Positions 19,349-28,235 of a DNA stretch of 64,000 nucleotides are shown in pieces. This stretch comes from Oleispira antarctica RB-8. GTDB lineage: Bacteria > Pseudomonadota > Gammaproteobacteria > Pseudomonadales > Oceanobacteraceae. Within the stretch, counting starts at the first letter, position 1; every line of letters starts with the position of its first letter. The notes beneath the pieces were generated by a model that worked only from the letters and a program-made list of their open reading frames with translations, had not been told where the DNA came from and ran no database searches. The position numbers and the translations under genes are program-made. Location: assembly GCA_000967895.1 (NCBI GenBank), contig FO203512.1, positions 1,511,350 to 1,575,349 on the forward strand, read 5' to 3'.

Positions 19349-19416
19349 TAGAGCTTATTATAAGTAATGTTTTCTTATGTGAAAAACCTAGTGTTAATAA
19401 ATAAGTAGATAGATTT

Positions 19417-20328
19417 ATGAGAGTAACAGCACTTATAGAGTCGCCTTTTCAGTTAATGCAGTTAGCTGAATATATTGCAATTAACGAAATTGATGACTAC
19501 AAAATAATAGTTAGACTGAATGAGAATGAAATAAACAATACCCAGTTATTAAATACATTAACTATTTTGACGTTTGACAAAGATAAATGCTATTTTTCAA
19601 AGAATAGGTTTATTTTAACAGTCTATTTACTCATAACTTATCGATTATTAGGTAAGCTGATTATCGGAGATGATAATAGCGCTATATATAGGGTCGTAAG
19701 GTTTGTGATCCCATTAAGTTTTTTTTTATTTCTAGATGATGGAACATCATCATTAAACTCAAAAGTCAATGGGGATAGGTTTACTATTTTTGATGAAGTT
19801 AATGGAAGTAAGAATAAATTAACTTGTATTACTAAAATAATTGAAGAAAATAGTTTTAGTGTAAATCCTGAAAGGTTAGTGATACTGGGAGGTAAGTTGA
19901 TTGAGGTTGGAATATGTTCTAGAAATATTTATATTGGAATTATTGATGTTATGGTTGCTGATATACGAAAAAAATACTCTAAGAATATCGTGATTTCTTA
20001 TATCCCTCATCGAGGTGAGACTGAATATAAAAGTTTTTTGACTATTGATTATTGTAAAAAATTTAATATTGAAGTTATACAGAATGAGCTACCAGTAGAA
20101 TTCATTGCTGTTGAAAAAAAAATAAAAATTGTAGGAGTTTTTGGGTTGTTCTCGACTGCTCTGTTTACAATGAAATTGATTTATCCTTCTTCCGAAATAA
20201 AATACTATATTATTTCTGAGTATGATTTGTTATCTAGAAAAAATGCAGTGATAGAATTCTATCAAATGATGAAAGGCTCTAACTTGAGCTCTAGTGAGAT
20301 ACCTGTGGTTACTCAAAGTGCTGAATGA
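19417..20328 (+). CDS. Putative sialyltransferase-like glycosyltransferase
   Basis: A 303-residue protein, very AT-rich, with weak resemblance by eye to bacterial sialyl/polysialyltransferases. The N-terminus ALIESPFQLMQLAEYI, a central LDDGTSSL and a later SYIPHRGETEY resemble conserved positions of those families (the last recalls the HP/PHR-E motif). Since the cluster makes CMP-pseudaminate, a nonulosonate transferase is expected and this protein is the best candidate. Identification is from motif memory only; it could be another cluster-specific glycosyltransferase. Confidence 0.5.
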   Translation: MRVTALIESPFQLMQLAEYIAINEIDDYKIIVRLNENEINNTQLLNTLTILTFDKDKCYFSKNRFILTVYLLITYRLLGKLIIGDDNSAIYRVVRFVIPLSFFLFLDDGTSSLNSKVNGDRFTIFDEVNGSKNKLTCITKIIEENSFSVNPERLVILGGKLIEVGICSRNIYIGIIDVMVADIRKKYSKNIVISYIPHRGETEYKSFLTIDYCKKFNIEVIQNELPVEFIAVEKKIKIVGVFGLFSTALFTMKLIYPSSEIKYYIISEYDLLSRKNAVIEFYQMMKGSNLSSSEIPVVTQSAE

Positions 20329-20374
20329 TGCTTCATTCGTAAAGATTACTGTCTAATTATAAAAGGATCATAGT

Positions 20375-20449
20375 GTGAAGCTGGTATTGATAATATTTGA
20401 TTATTATAAAAAAGAGATTAAAAAATTGATTTTACAAGAAAATGTTTAA
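20375..20449 (+). CDS. Possible 24-codon ORF overlapping the wzx start
   Basis: A GTG-started reading frame of 24 residues (MKLVLIIFDYYKKEIKKLI and five more) has AAAGGA upstream at suitable distance. Its stop at 20447-20449 overlaps the ATG of the flippase at 20442. Wzx itself has only a weak ribosome binding site, so this could be a coupling leader. The N-terminus also resembles the start of some LPS glycosyltransferases, so it may be a gene remnant. Confidence 0.3.
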   Translation: MKLVLIIFDYYKKEIKKLILQENV

Positions 20450-21683
20450 ATCTCTGTCTAGGAATGTAATTATTTATGGAGGAAGTAATGCTATTAAATC
20501 ATTAGTTCCTGTATTAATGCTACCTATTTTAACCGCTTACTTAACACCTAGTGAATTTGGGGTTTTGTCTTTAATAGAAACAACTATCCTTTTTTTATCG
20601 CCTTTCATTTTGTTAAATATTAACTCTGCTATTGGTGTTGAGTTTTTTAAGTTAGAACATTCAGAGCTTAAACTTTATATTACTAATGCATTGCTACTCT
20701 CACTGCTCTCTTTTATCATCATATATGGTGTTTTTTTTGCTTTCCAGTATGAAATTTCACAATGGATTGGTATTGATAATGAAATGGTCATTTTATTGGC
20801 TGTATTTTCTATATTAAGAGTCATCAGTCAAATTTCTTTAGGGTTGATGCAGGTTAGTCAAAAAGTAAAAACGTTTGCGCTATTTAGTTTGGGGCAAACT
20901 TTATTAGACTTTTTTCTTTCGTATATATTTGTTGTGTTTTTCTTAAGCGGTATGGAAGGACGGTTAGAAGGAGTATATGGTTCCTTTTTTGTGGTTTCAG
21001 TAATTGGTTTTTATTTCCTGTTTGTTGGGGATTATATTGGAAAGATAAACCTTCAGTATACGAAATCTATTTTAAAATTTGGTGTGCCTCTTATCCCCCA
21101 TGTTATTGGAGGAACTATTATGGCGATGTCAGATCGATATTTTATATCTTATTATTTTGGCAGCGCAGAAGTAGGCCTTTATAGCATTGCATATCAAATG
21201 TCTGCGCTAATGTTATTAGCTAGCACGTCAGTAAACCAAGCTTGGGCACCAATGCTATTTAAGTTGCTTAAGGATAATAATAAAAGGACTATTAGGCAAG
21301 TTACTTCTCTTCTGGCTGGGGTTTTCATTGTTGCGGCATTTTGTATTTATATGCTGGAAGACGTATTGTTTTATATTTTTGTTAATGATGATTTTTTTCT
21401 AGCTAAGCAGTATTTTCCTTATTTGTTGCTTGGGTTCTTGTTTCAGTCATTCTACTTTCTGGCAACCAATAAGTTCTTTTATGAAAAAAGAACGGGGTTG
21501 TTAGCTTCAATAACGATACTGGGTGCGTTACTTAATCTGCTACTAAACTATATTTTTATTAATGATTTTGGTGTGATAGGAGTGGCTTATGCTACTTGCC
21601 TTACATGGTTTATTTTTTGTTTAGTTGTTTTATTGGTTAGATTTTTATTATTAGAAAATAGAGGTGTATGTTGTTCAGAGTAA
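20442..21683 (+). CDS. wzx: Polysaccharide flippase (Wzx-like)
   Basis: An inner-membrane protein of 413 residues with about 12 hydrophobic helices spread over its length and few soluble segments. It fits the PST/MVF family that moves undecaprenyl-linked repeat units across the membrane. The N-terminal IIYGGSNAIKSLVPVLMLPILTAYLTPSEFGVLSL is typical of Wzx proteins. The 3' end overlaps the next acyltransferase gene by 16 bases. Symbol given by family and context. Confidence 0.88.
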   Translation: MFKSLSRNVIIYGGSNAIKSLVPVLMLPILTAYLTPSEFGVLSLIETTILFLSPFILLNINSAIGVEFFKLEHSELKLYITNALLLSLLSFIIIYGVFFAFQYEISQWIGIDNEMVILLAVFSILRVISQISLGLMQVSQKVKTFALFSLGQTLLDFFLSYIFVVFFLSGMEGRLEGVYGSFFVVSVIGFYFLFVGDYIGKINLQYTKSILKFGVPLIPHVIGGTIMAMSDRYFISYYFGSAEVGLYSIAYQMSALMLLASTSVNQAWAPMLFKLLKDNNKRTIRQVTSLLAGVFIVAAFCIYMLEDVLFYIFVNDDFFLAKQYFPYLLLGFLFQSFYFLATNKFFYEKRTGLLASITILGALLNLLLNYIFINDFGVIGVAYATCLTWFIFCLVVLLVRFLLLENRGVCCSE

Positions 21684-22171
21684 TTAAGTCTTTTTTAACG
21701 TTTTTATTTACTCATATTGCTAAAATTAATGTTGGCAGTATTGAGGGTGTTTTTAAGGTGAATTTTTATAGCCGTTTTACCTCCAATACCCATATAGGCG
21801 ATAATTGTCATTTTAATGGAATGATTGTTAGGGGTAAAGGTAAGGTGATTATTGGTAATAATTTTCATTCAGGAAAGAATATTCTATTTATAAATTCTTA
21901 TCATCAGTATGATAATGCGAATGCGATTCCTTATGATACTGAGAAAATGATAGATAAAGAGATTATTATTGAATCTAATGTTTGGTTAGGAGATAGAGTC
22001 CTTGTCTTAGGCGGTGTCACTATTGGCGAAGGTGCCATTATTCAAGCAGGGGCTGTTGTAGTATCGGATATTCCTAAATATGCCATTGCGGGGGGGAATC
22101 CTGCAACAACTTTTAAGTATAGGTGTATAAAAGGCTATAACAAATTACTCGCGGAAGATAAGTTTTGTTAA
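21668..22171 (+). CDS. Hexapeptide-repeat acyltransferase (WbbJ/maltose acetyltransferase-like)
   Basis: A 167-residue left-handed beta-helix protein. Repeats such as THIGDNCHFNG, VWLGDRVLVLGGVTIGEGAIIQAGAVV and the terminal YAIAGGNPATTF identify a CoA-dependent sugar O- or N-acetyltransferase. The ribosome binding site GAGGTG lies inside the end of wzx. Probably acetylates a sugar of the repeat unit; it is an alternative candidate for the absent PseH or for a PglD-like step. Confidence 0.82.
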   Translation: MLFRVIKSFLTFLFTHIAKINVGSIEGVFKVNFYSRFTSNTHIGDNCHFNGMIVRGKGKVIIGNNFHSGKNILFINSYHQYDNANAIPYDTEKMIDKEIIIESNVWLGDRVLVLGGVTIGEGAIIQAGAVVVSDIPKYAIAGGNPATTFKYRCIKGYNKLLAEDKFC

Positions 22172-23346
22172 CGATTAAAGAAAATGATAGTAAGTGTTTT
22201 CTAGTTGCGCTAGCTTTATACCTACCTTCGACTGTGTTATTACCAGCTTACACCTATTATCTATACGCTCCGATTTTTTTAATTATCATATTGATAACTA
22301 AAAATAAGATAAATAATGGAATTTTCATAACCGGGGTTCTTTTTCTGGTATCTCTTTTTATATCATTAACCAGTTTTGTGATTCTAGGAGAGGAATTAAA
22401 TTATTATGGGAATTTTATCCCTGTTCAGGCCAGCTTATTAGTATCTCTTATTTGTTCTATTTTTATAAATGAGAAGGTCGCTAAGTTTTTAATTTATATG
22501 TTAGTCTTCGAGTTTTTTGCTGCAGTTTTACAGTATGGTCTGGGTGTGAATACTTTCTTCCCATCATCTTTTATTTCTTCGACTTCGGTTTTTAATGAAT
22601 CCAGTGATTTGCTTTATTTTAAAAGAGTTTTTGGTTTCAATAATAATAGTTCTGGTCTGGCTGGCAATGCCCTAATCTGCTTTACTTTAATGCTAACTTA
22701 TTTCTCACATTCAGACTTGAAGACTAAAGTAGCTATTAATATATTAGTTTTTACCGTGTTGATTATGACTTTTTCGCGTAGTGCTTTGGTTGCCTTTATT
22801 AGTTATTATTTAGTATTGTCCTTCTTGATTTTTTTTAGTAAAAGGGTAGTGTATCTTGTCTTTGTTATTATTATTATTTTATTATTCTTGTATTTTGTAG
22901 ATATCGACTATTTTATTAGTCAGTTTACTCGAAATAAAGGAAGCGTAGAATTAACTGGTCGCCCACTAATTTGGGAGGTTTATTGGCAGAGCATTGTATC
23001 AGCTCCTTTGTTTGGTAATTTTGGTTTTAGAAACTATTTAAACATTCCTGTATATGGTTATTATGCGCATGCTCATAACTCATTTATAATGTTGCTGTAT
23101 ATTACTGGCATTGTACCGATGTTATTAATATTAATTCCTTTAGTTATTCAGGTGTTTAAAAGTCCTAAAAGAATACTTTGTGTTGTATCTATCGTTGTGT
23201 ATTCTTTTGCTCAGTATTTTTTATTTTGGGGCGCAAGTCTTGTTGATATAGTGTTTTTCGCTGCTTTATTTTCATCTTTCGGTGGTAAAATATCCCTTGC
23301 ACACTCTCATTACGAACACGTTGGAAAATGTGATGTTATTAAATAA
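22165..23346 (+). CDS. wzy: O-antigen polymerase (Wzy-like)
   Basis: A 393-residue, very hydrophobic protein with about 10-12 membrane helices and a larger periplasmic loop before a conserved-looking ELTGRPLIWEVYWQ segment and the GYYAHAHNSFIMLLY motif. H-N-S motifs of this kind are typical of Wzy and WaaL proteins. Start TTG at 22165, 7 bases after GGAAG and overlapping the previous stop. The position between wzx and glycosyltransferases supports Wzy over the O-antigen ligase. Confidence 0.8.
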   Translation: MLTIKENDSKCFLVALALYLPSTVLLPAYTYYLYAPIFLIIILITKNKINNGIFITGVLFLVSLFISLTSFVILGEELNYYGNFIPVQASLLVSLICSIFINEKVAKFLIYMLVFEFFAAVLQYGLGVNTFFPSSFISSTSVFNESSDLLYFKRVFGFNNNSSGLAGNALICFTLMLTYFSHSDLKTKVAINILVFTVLIMTFSRSALVAFISYYLVLSFLIFFSKRVVYLVFVIIIILLFLYFVDIDYFISQFTRNKGSVELTGRPLIWEVYWQSIVSAPLFGNFGFRNYLNIPVYGYYAHAHNSFIMLLYITGIVPMLLILIPLVIQVFKSPKRILCVVSIVVYSFAQYFLFWGASLVDIVFFAALFSSFGGKISLAHSHYEHVGKCDVIK

Positions 23347-24091
23347 AGTTTCAATAATAACTCCCTCTTATAATAGTATGAAGTACATTCAGTCAGCTAT
23401 AGAATCTGTTAAGGCCCAAGCTTATCAAAATTGGGAGATGATCATTGTTGATGATTGCTCAAGGGATGATTCTGTAGCTTTTATTCAGCGTTTGATTGAA
23501 GGTGAGCCTAGGGTGAAACTTATCACACTCACTAAGAATGTTGGTGCAGCAATGGCTAGAAATTGTGCTTTAGAAATAGCTGCTGGAAGGTTTGTAGCAT
23601 TTTTAGATTCAGATGATATGTGGGAGCCAAATAAGCTTGATGTTCAAATAAATTATATGATCAAACATGGTTGTGCTTTTACTTATTCATCGTATAAAGT
23701 TTGTGATGATTCAGGAGATAATATTCATGGTGAAATTTCAGTTCCTAATACATTGACCTATAAGCAGTACTTAGCCAATACAATTATAGGCTGTTTGACT
23801 GTAGTTCTTGATACTACAAAATTTGCATCAATTCGAATGCCCAATCTACGAAGCAGTCATGATATGGCTTTATGGGCTGATTTATTAAAAACAATTGATA
23901 AGGCTCATGGTATTAATATACCTTTAGCAACATATCGCTTAGTAGATACATCAAATACTGCTAATAAATGGAAAGCGAGTAAGGAGGTATGGGCTGTTTA
24001 TCGAAACTATTTAGGGCTTAGTATTATTGCTAGCTCATACTATTTTGTGCAGTATGCGTTTAATGCCGTAAAGAAGAGGTTGTATAAGTGA
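23333..24091 (+). CDS. Family 2 glycosyltransferase
   Basis: A GT-A fold glycosyltransferase of about 252 residues. The N-terminus VSIITPSYNSMKYIQSAIES, IIVDDCSRDDS and the metal-binding FLDSDDMWEPNKL are classic GT2 features. The ATG at 23333 is chosen because GGAAA lies just upstream and the reading then begins right before the first strand; it overlaps the end of wzy by 14 bases. The acceptor and sugar are unknown. Confidence 0.9.
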   Translation: MLLNKVSIITPSYNSMKYIQSAIESVKAQAYQNWEMIIVDDCSRDDSVAFIQRLIEGEPRVKLITLTKNVGAAMARNCALEIAAGRFVAFLDSDDMWEPNKLDVQINYMIKHGCAFTYSSYKVCDDSGDNIHGEISVPNTLTYKQYLANTIIGCLTVVLDTTKFASIRMPNLRSSHDMALWADLLKTIDKAHGINIPLATYRLVDTSNTANKWKASKEVWAVYRNYLGLSIIASSYYFVQYAFNAVKKRLYK

Positions 24092-24684
24092 CACTTAAAG
24101 ATAAATTGATTAAACGTATTTTTGATGTCTTTGCAGCTTTTTTTGGGCTTCTTTTTAGTACCCCCATTATCATCGTCGCATGGGCTGTCGCGGCGGTTGA
24201 TACAAAAAGTAATGGCTTTTTCGTACAGCTAAGAGTGGGGATGTCAGGAAAGTTAATTAAAATTATTAAAATAAAAACAATGAAGAATACAGCTCTGCAC
24301 CGTTCATCAATTACCACTGAGTCGGTTACTTCTATTACTAATTCTGGTGTCTTTTTTCGGAAATATAAAATTGATGAGCTGCCGCAGCTATGGAATGTAC
24401 TAAAAGGTGACATGAGCTTCGTTGGCCCTCGTCCTGATGTGCCTGGTTATGCTGATGTTTTGACTGAGGATGACTGTATAATATTGACGGTCAGGCCTGG
24501 CATTACGGGACCTGCATCAATAAAGTATAAGAATGAAGAAGAGTTGTTACTGGGGCAGGTGAATCCCAAGCAGTATAATGATGAAGTCATTTGGCCCGAC
24601 AAGGTAAATATCAATAAGAAATACATAAAGGATTATACTTTTATAAACGATGTTAAGTATATAATCCAAACAATTAGAGGCTAA
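24088..24684 (+). CDS. Initiating undecaprenyl-phosphate sugar phosphotransferase
   Basis: A small (198 residues) monotopic phosphoglycosyl transferase of the WcaJ/PglC type that loads the first sugar phosphate on undecaprenyl phosphate. It has an N-terminal membrane segment after KRIFDVFAAFFGLL, then the motif KIDELPQLWNVLKGDMSFVGPRP and VRPGITGPAS. The start is GTG at 24088, overlapping the previous stop, behind AGAGG. Adjacent to a sugar aminotransferase, it likely prefers a 4-amino/4-acetamido-6-deoxy sugar (QuiNAc4N or diNAcBac), by analogy with PglC; this is inference. Confidence 0.92.
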   Translation: MTLKDKLIKRIFDVFAAFFGLLFSTPIIIVAWAVAAVDTKSNGFFVQLRVGMSGKLIKIIKIKTMKNTALHRSSITTESVTSITNSGVFFRKYKIDELPQLWNVLKGDMSFVGPRPDVPGYADVLTEDDCIILTVRPGITGPASIKYKNEEELLLGQVNPKQYNDEVIWPDKVNINKKYIKDYTFINDVKYIIQTIRG

Positions 24685-24685
24685 A

Positions 24686-25861
24686 ATGCTAAATACTCTA
24701 TTTTCTCCTTGGCCTTCTTTTAGCGAAGAGGAGGCTGATGCTGTTCGTGATGTAATTTTATCGAACAAGGTAAATTACTGGACGGGTCAAGAAGGTCGTG
24801 AATTCGAAAAAGAGTTTGCCGCTTGGGCTGATTCTAAATACGGCATTGCTTTAGGCAATGGTACGCTGGCATTAGATCTTGCGTTGAAAGCATTTGGGGT
24901 TGGTGCTGGTGACGAGGTTATTGTTACCCCTAGAACGTTTTTAGCTTCTGTTTCTAGTGTAGTGACCGCAGGCGCTACTCCAATATTCGCTGATGTGAAT
25001 TTAAATTCTCAAAATATTGAAGCAGAGGACATTGAGAAGGTCTTAACGGCTAATACTAAGGCTGTGATAGTAGTTCACTTGGCTGGCATGCCTGCTGATA
25101 TGGATAGCATTATGGCTCTTTCTAAAAAGCATGGTTTCTTTGTCATAGAAGATTGTGCTCAGGCTCATGGTGCTAAGTATAAGGGTCGATCTGTGGGCTC
25201 GATTGGTCATGTAGGGTGTTGGTCGTTTTGCCAAGACAAAATCATGACGACGGGCGGTGAGGGGGGAATGGTAACCACTAATGATGAGTCTTTATGGAAG
25301 AGTATGTGGGCTTATAAAGATCATGGGAAGTCATGGGACGCCATATATAATAAAGAGCATCCGCCAGGATTTAGATGGCTGCATGAAAGTTTTGGTACAA
25401 ACTGGCGCATGACTGAAATGCAAGCTGCTATTGGTCGTATTCAACTTCAGAAAATGCCAAGGTGGACTAGTAGGCGCCAGTCTAATGCGAGCGCAATAGA
25501 CGAAGCTGCTAATTTATCTCCTCTTGTGCGAACAGTTATTGTTCCAGATTATGTTGAGCATGCAGAATATAAACATTATATTTTTATTAGACCTGAATAT
25601 CTGAAAGATGGGTGGAGTCGTGATCGTATTATCGATGAAATGAATGCTAACGGTGTACCTTGCTTTCAAGGTAGCTGTTCCGAAGTCTATTTAGAAAAAG
25701 CTTTTGATGATACTGGCTGGAGGCCCGAAGTGAGGTTGCCTAATGCTGTTGAGCTGGGAGAGACCAGCTTAATGTTTCTTGTCCATCCAACACTTACTCA
25801 GCAGGAGATTAGTAAAACTTGTGAGGTTCTTAGTTGTGTATTGAAAGGCGCTGAGAAGTGA
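24686..25861 (+). CDS. DegT/DnrJ/EryC1/StrS sugar aminotransferase
   Basis: A PLP aminotransferase of 391 residues acting on a nucleotide-linked keto sugar. Motifs are LGNGTLALDLALKAFGVG, IEDCAQAHGAKYKG and the PLP lysine motif FCQDKIMTTGGEGG. It is distinct from pseC. Its convergent neighbour is a WbpM/PglF-type 4,6-dehydratase that supplies the 4-keto substrate, so the likely product is a UDP-4-amino-4,6-dideoxy sugar. Only 34 bases separate its stop from the dehydratase stop. Confidence 0.9.
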   Translation: MLNTLFSPWPSFSEEEADAVRDVILSNKVNYWTGQEGREFEKEFAAWADSKYGIALGNGTLALDLALKAFGVGAGDEVIVTPRTFLASVSSVVTAGATPIFADVNLNSQNIEAEDIEKVLTANTKAVIVVHLAGMPADMDSIMALSKKHGFFVIEDCAQAHGAKYKGRSVGSIGHVGCWSFCQDKIMTTGGEGGMVTTNDESLWKSMWAYKDHGKSWDAIYNKEHPPGFRWLHESFGTNWRMTEMQAAIGRIQLQKMPRWTSRRQSNASAIDEAANLSPLVRTVIVPDYVEHAEYKHYIFIRPEYLKDGWSRDRIIDEMNANGVPCFQGSCSEVYLEKAFDDTGWRPEVRLPNAVELGETSLMFLVHPTLTQQEISKTCEVLSCVLKGAEK

Positions 25862-25895
25862 TAGATTTAGTTATTTAAAAACTATAAAAATTGCG

Positions 25896-27797
25896 TTATT
25901 TAGCGTCATTTTTCTGTGTCTGATTTAATACCCAATCGGGTATATCACCTTGTTTATTGAATGCTGCTGGGGCTTCTAACAGTAGTTCAATTACATCTTC
26001 AACTTTAAATTCGTGGCATGCTTGATCTAATCGATTCAGCAAGTTATGGGTTTCTGGCCAGCTTAGGTGTACTTCATTAGCCGTCATGATTCTTGGGTGT
26101 TCAGTTCCTTCTACATCATCACCGACCAATAGTTCTTCATAGAGTTTTTCGCCTGGACGAAGTCCGGAGTACTCTATTTCGATGTCGCCACTCGGGTTTT
26201 GTCCGTGCTTCTCACTTAAACCCGATAAATGAATCATCTTACGTGCAAGATCTGTGATTTTTACGGGCTCTCCCATGTCTAATACAAATACATCGCCGCC
26301 TTTACCCATGGCTCCTGCTTGAATAACAAGTTGAGCTGCTTCGGGAATGGTCATGAAGTAGCGAATAATATCAGGGTGAGTTACTGTTATTGGGCCACCT
26401 TGTTGAATTTGGCGGTGAAATAACGGCACTACTGAGCCAGAGCTTCCGAGAACGTTACCAAAGCGTACCATAGTGAAGCGCGTATCTGTTTGGCGTTGTG
26501 CTAAAGCTTGCAGTACAAGCTCGGCTAGACGCTTGGAAGTCCCCATTACATTAGTAGGGCGTACAGCCTTGTCGGTGCTGATTAATACGAAGTTAGAAAC
26601 ATGGGCTTTAATAGCAGCTTCGGCACAGTACCACGTACCAAAAACATTGTTACGAACCCCTTCGACTACATTATGTTCAACCATAGGGACGTGCTTATAG
26701 GCGGCTGCGTGATAAACAGTATCGACATTGAATGTCTCGAATACTGTTTTTAATCGATTTTCTTTTTGTACTGAGCCGATAATGGAAATGATATCCAAAT
26801 TAATACCATGAGTTTCTTTTAAACTGTTCAGTTCTTGCTCGATGGTATAGAGACTAAATTCATTAAGTTCAATCAATACAAGTTTGGTCGGTTTTTGCAA
26901 TAGAACTTGGCGGCAAATTTCAGAGCCGATTGAGCCACCTGCACCAGTTACAGCAACGACTTTGTCAGTAATACATTGTTGGATGAGTTCACTGCGTGGT
27001 GGTACAGAATCTCGACCGAGTAAATCTTCAATATCTACTTTTTTTACTTCTTCAATTTTGGCCTTACCGCTAACGATATCGTTAACTGATGGGGTGGTTA
27101 ATACTTCAATTTTTTTGCTCGCGAGCTGCTCTAGTAAGCGTTTTCGTTTGGAGCTGGATGCACTACCTAAAGCGAGTAATACTTTTTTTCGACTACCATT
27201 TTCAAGTAATTCATCGAGTTTAGAAGAAGGGAATACTTTTAAACCATGTATAACAGTTTTTTGTTTCTTTTTATCATCATCAATGAATGCGCAAGGTCGA
27301 TAAGTATCACTATTCATTAATGAGTTTGCGAGGGCGATACCTTGATTCCCTGCACCATATATAAGTACCGGTTCTGTGCCTGTTTTTCCCATTTGATTAA
27401 CGATGGCGCGAATGAATAAACGAGGTGCACCAATCAAAAGTAATACACTGAATAAATAAATGATAACCGCGGATCTAGGCAGAGGGGCTTGCAGTAAAAA
27501 GGAGCTGGTAGCTAGTATTAGTGCTGATAGGCAGCTGCCGATTATTAGAGCCCCAAATGCTTTTTCAGCCATGAAGCGAACAACTGCGCGATAAAGGCCT
27601 AACCTTATAAATATTACTATCGAAGCAATAGTGGTAATAGCAATACTACTAAGAATGGAATTTGGAAATGCGGGTAGCAACGTTCCGTGGCGGAGTGCTA
27701 GGGCTAAATAGATAGAAAGGGGGATGGCTAACAGATCGTAACCAACAGATATTAAGCGTTTATTTCTTCTTGTGGCGTTTAAAATATAGTAGATCAT
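25896..27797 (-). CDS. wbpM: Membrane UDP-GlcNAc C6-dehydratase (WbpM/PglF/CapD family)
   Basis: Large nucleotide-sugar 4,6-dehydratase of about 633 residues. The N-terminal third has four membrane helices (about 12-110), then a CoA-binding-like Rossmann region (GAGNQG near 150) and a C-terminal SDR catalytic domain from about 280 (TGAGGSIGSE, YHAAAYKHVPM, STDKAVRPTNVMGTSKR). As usual in this family, Met replaces the Tyr of YxxxK. The product feeds the aminotransferase at 24686. The ATG at 27797 is preferred, 7 bases after AGGA; a GTG at 27800 is an alternative. The leader can pair CACCTG with CAGGTG around that site. Symbol by family and by position as in P. aeruginosa. Confidence 0.9.
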   Translation of the reverse strand: MIYYILNATRRNKRLISVGYDLLAIPLSIYLALALRHGTLLPAFPNSILSSIAITTIASIVIFIRLGLYRAVVRFMAEKAFGALIIGSCLSALILATSSFLLQAPLPRSAVIIYLFSVLLLIGAPRLFIRAIVNQMGKTGTEPVLIYGAGNQGIALANSLMNSDTYRPCAFIDDDKKKQKTVIHGLKVFPSSKLDELLENGSRKKVLLALGSASSSKRKRLLEQLASKKIEVLTTPSVNDIVSGKAKIEEVKKVDIEDLLGRDSVPPRSELIQQCITDKVVAVTGAGGSIGSEICRQVLLQKPTKLVLIELNEFSLYTIEQELNSLKETHGINLDIISIIGSVQKENRLKTVFETFNVDTVYHAAAYKHVPMVEHNVVEGVRNNVFGTWYCAEAAIKAHVSNFVLISTDKAVRPTNVMGTSKRLAELVLQALAQRQTDTRFTMVRFGNVLGSSGSVVPLFHRQIQQGGPITVTHPDIIRYFMTIPEAAQLVIQAGAMGKGGDVFVLDMGEPVKITDLARKMIHLSGLSEKHGQNPSGDIEIEYSGLRPGEKLYEELLVGDDVEGTEHPRIMTANEVHLSWPETHNLLNRLDQACHEFKVEDVIELLLEAPAAFNKQGDIPDWVLNQTQKNDAK

Positions 27798-27907
27798 CAC
27801 CTGTCCTTTGGCTAACTGCTTTAGCAGGTGCTAAAAAGATGCAACAGAAATTATTATTAATAAATATTTTAGGAGAGGTTCAACGAAAAGGAAAGTAGAA
27901 ATAAAAA

Positions 27908-27983
27908 TGGCTCCTCGAGCTGGACTTGAACCAGCGACCAATAGATTAACAGTCTACTGCTCTACCAACTGAGCTATCGAGGA
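27908..27983 (-). tRNA. tRNA-Asn (GTT)
   Basis: On the minus strand a full 76-base cloverleaf is readable: acceptor TCCTCGA pairs with TCGAGGA, D-loop AGTTGGTAGA, anticodon loop CTGTTAA with anticodon GTT, T-arm GCTGG/CCAGC around TTCAAGT, and an encoded CCA end. Confidence 0.98.
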
Positions 27984-28001
27984 ACTTCGTTGAGTGGGTG
28001 C

Positions 28002-28030
28002 ATTATGCTGATGCTGTTCATTTCTGTCAA
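28002..28030 (-). promoter_or_regulatory. Sigma-70 promoter of tRNA-Asn
   Basis: On the minus strand TTGACA (28030-28025) is followed after 17 bases by CATAAT (28007-28002), and the tRNA begins 18 bases further on. Confidence 0.8.
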
Positions 28031-28115
28031 TAGTATTTAGTAAACTAATTTAACAAAGTCTTTGATTTATATCGATATTTTATAAAAGGTTACTTTAACG
28101 ATGGGTTTGTATATA

Positions 28116-28150
28116 AAAAGCCTCAGGATCTTTTAGATGCTGAGGCTTTT
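28116..28150. terminator. Bidirectional rho-independent terminator after aspC
   Basis: AAAAGCCTCAG (28116-28126) and CTGAGGCTTTT (28140-28150) form a perfect 11-base stem. Read on the minus strand, the T-run TTTTTATAT follows it, which fits termination of the aminotransferase gene. Confidence 0.85.
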
Positions 28151-28235
28151 GTGTAATAAACACTTTTATACAAGATTTATATAAGCAAGGCTTTTATATA
28201 AAAACCCTTAGATTATAAAGCGTTTCTTTAGCGCA

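Noticed and set aside
27798-27840. Inverted repeat CACCTG/CAGGTG around the wbpM ribosome binding site as a riboswitch
   Set aside because: Only six bases per arm with a 21-base loop and no known riboswitch core; mentioned only in the gene entry.
10588-27907. Insertion sequences or integrase marking the island as mobile
   Set aside because: No transposase-like reading frame, terminal inverted repeats or a direct-repeat copy of the tRNA-Asn 3' end was found by eye at the borders.
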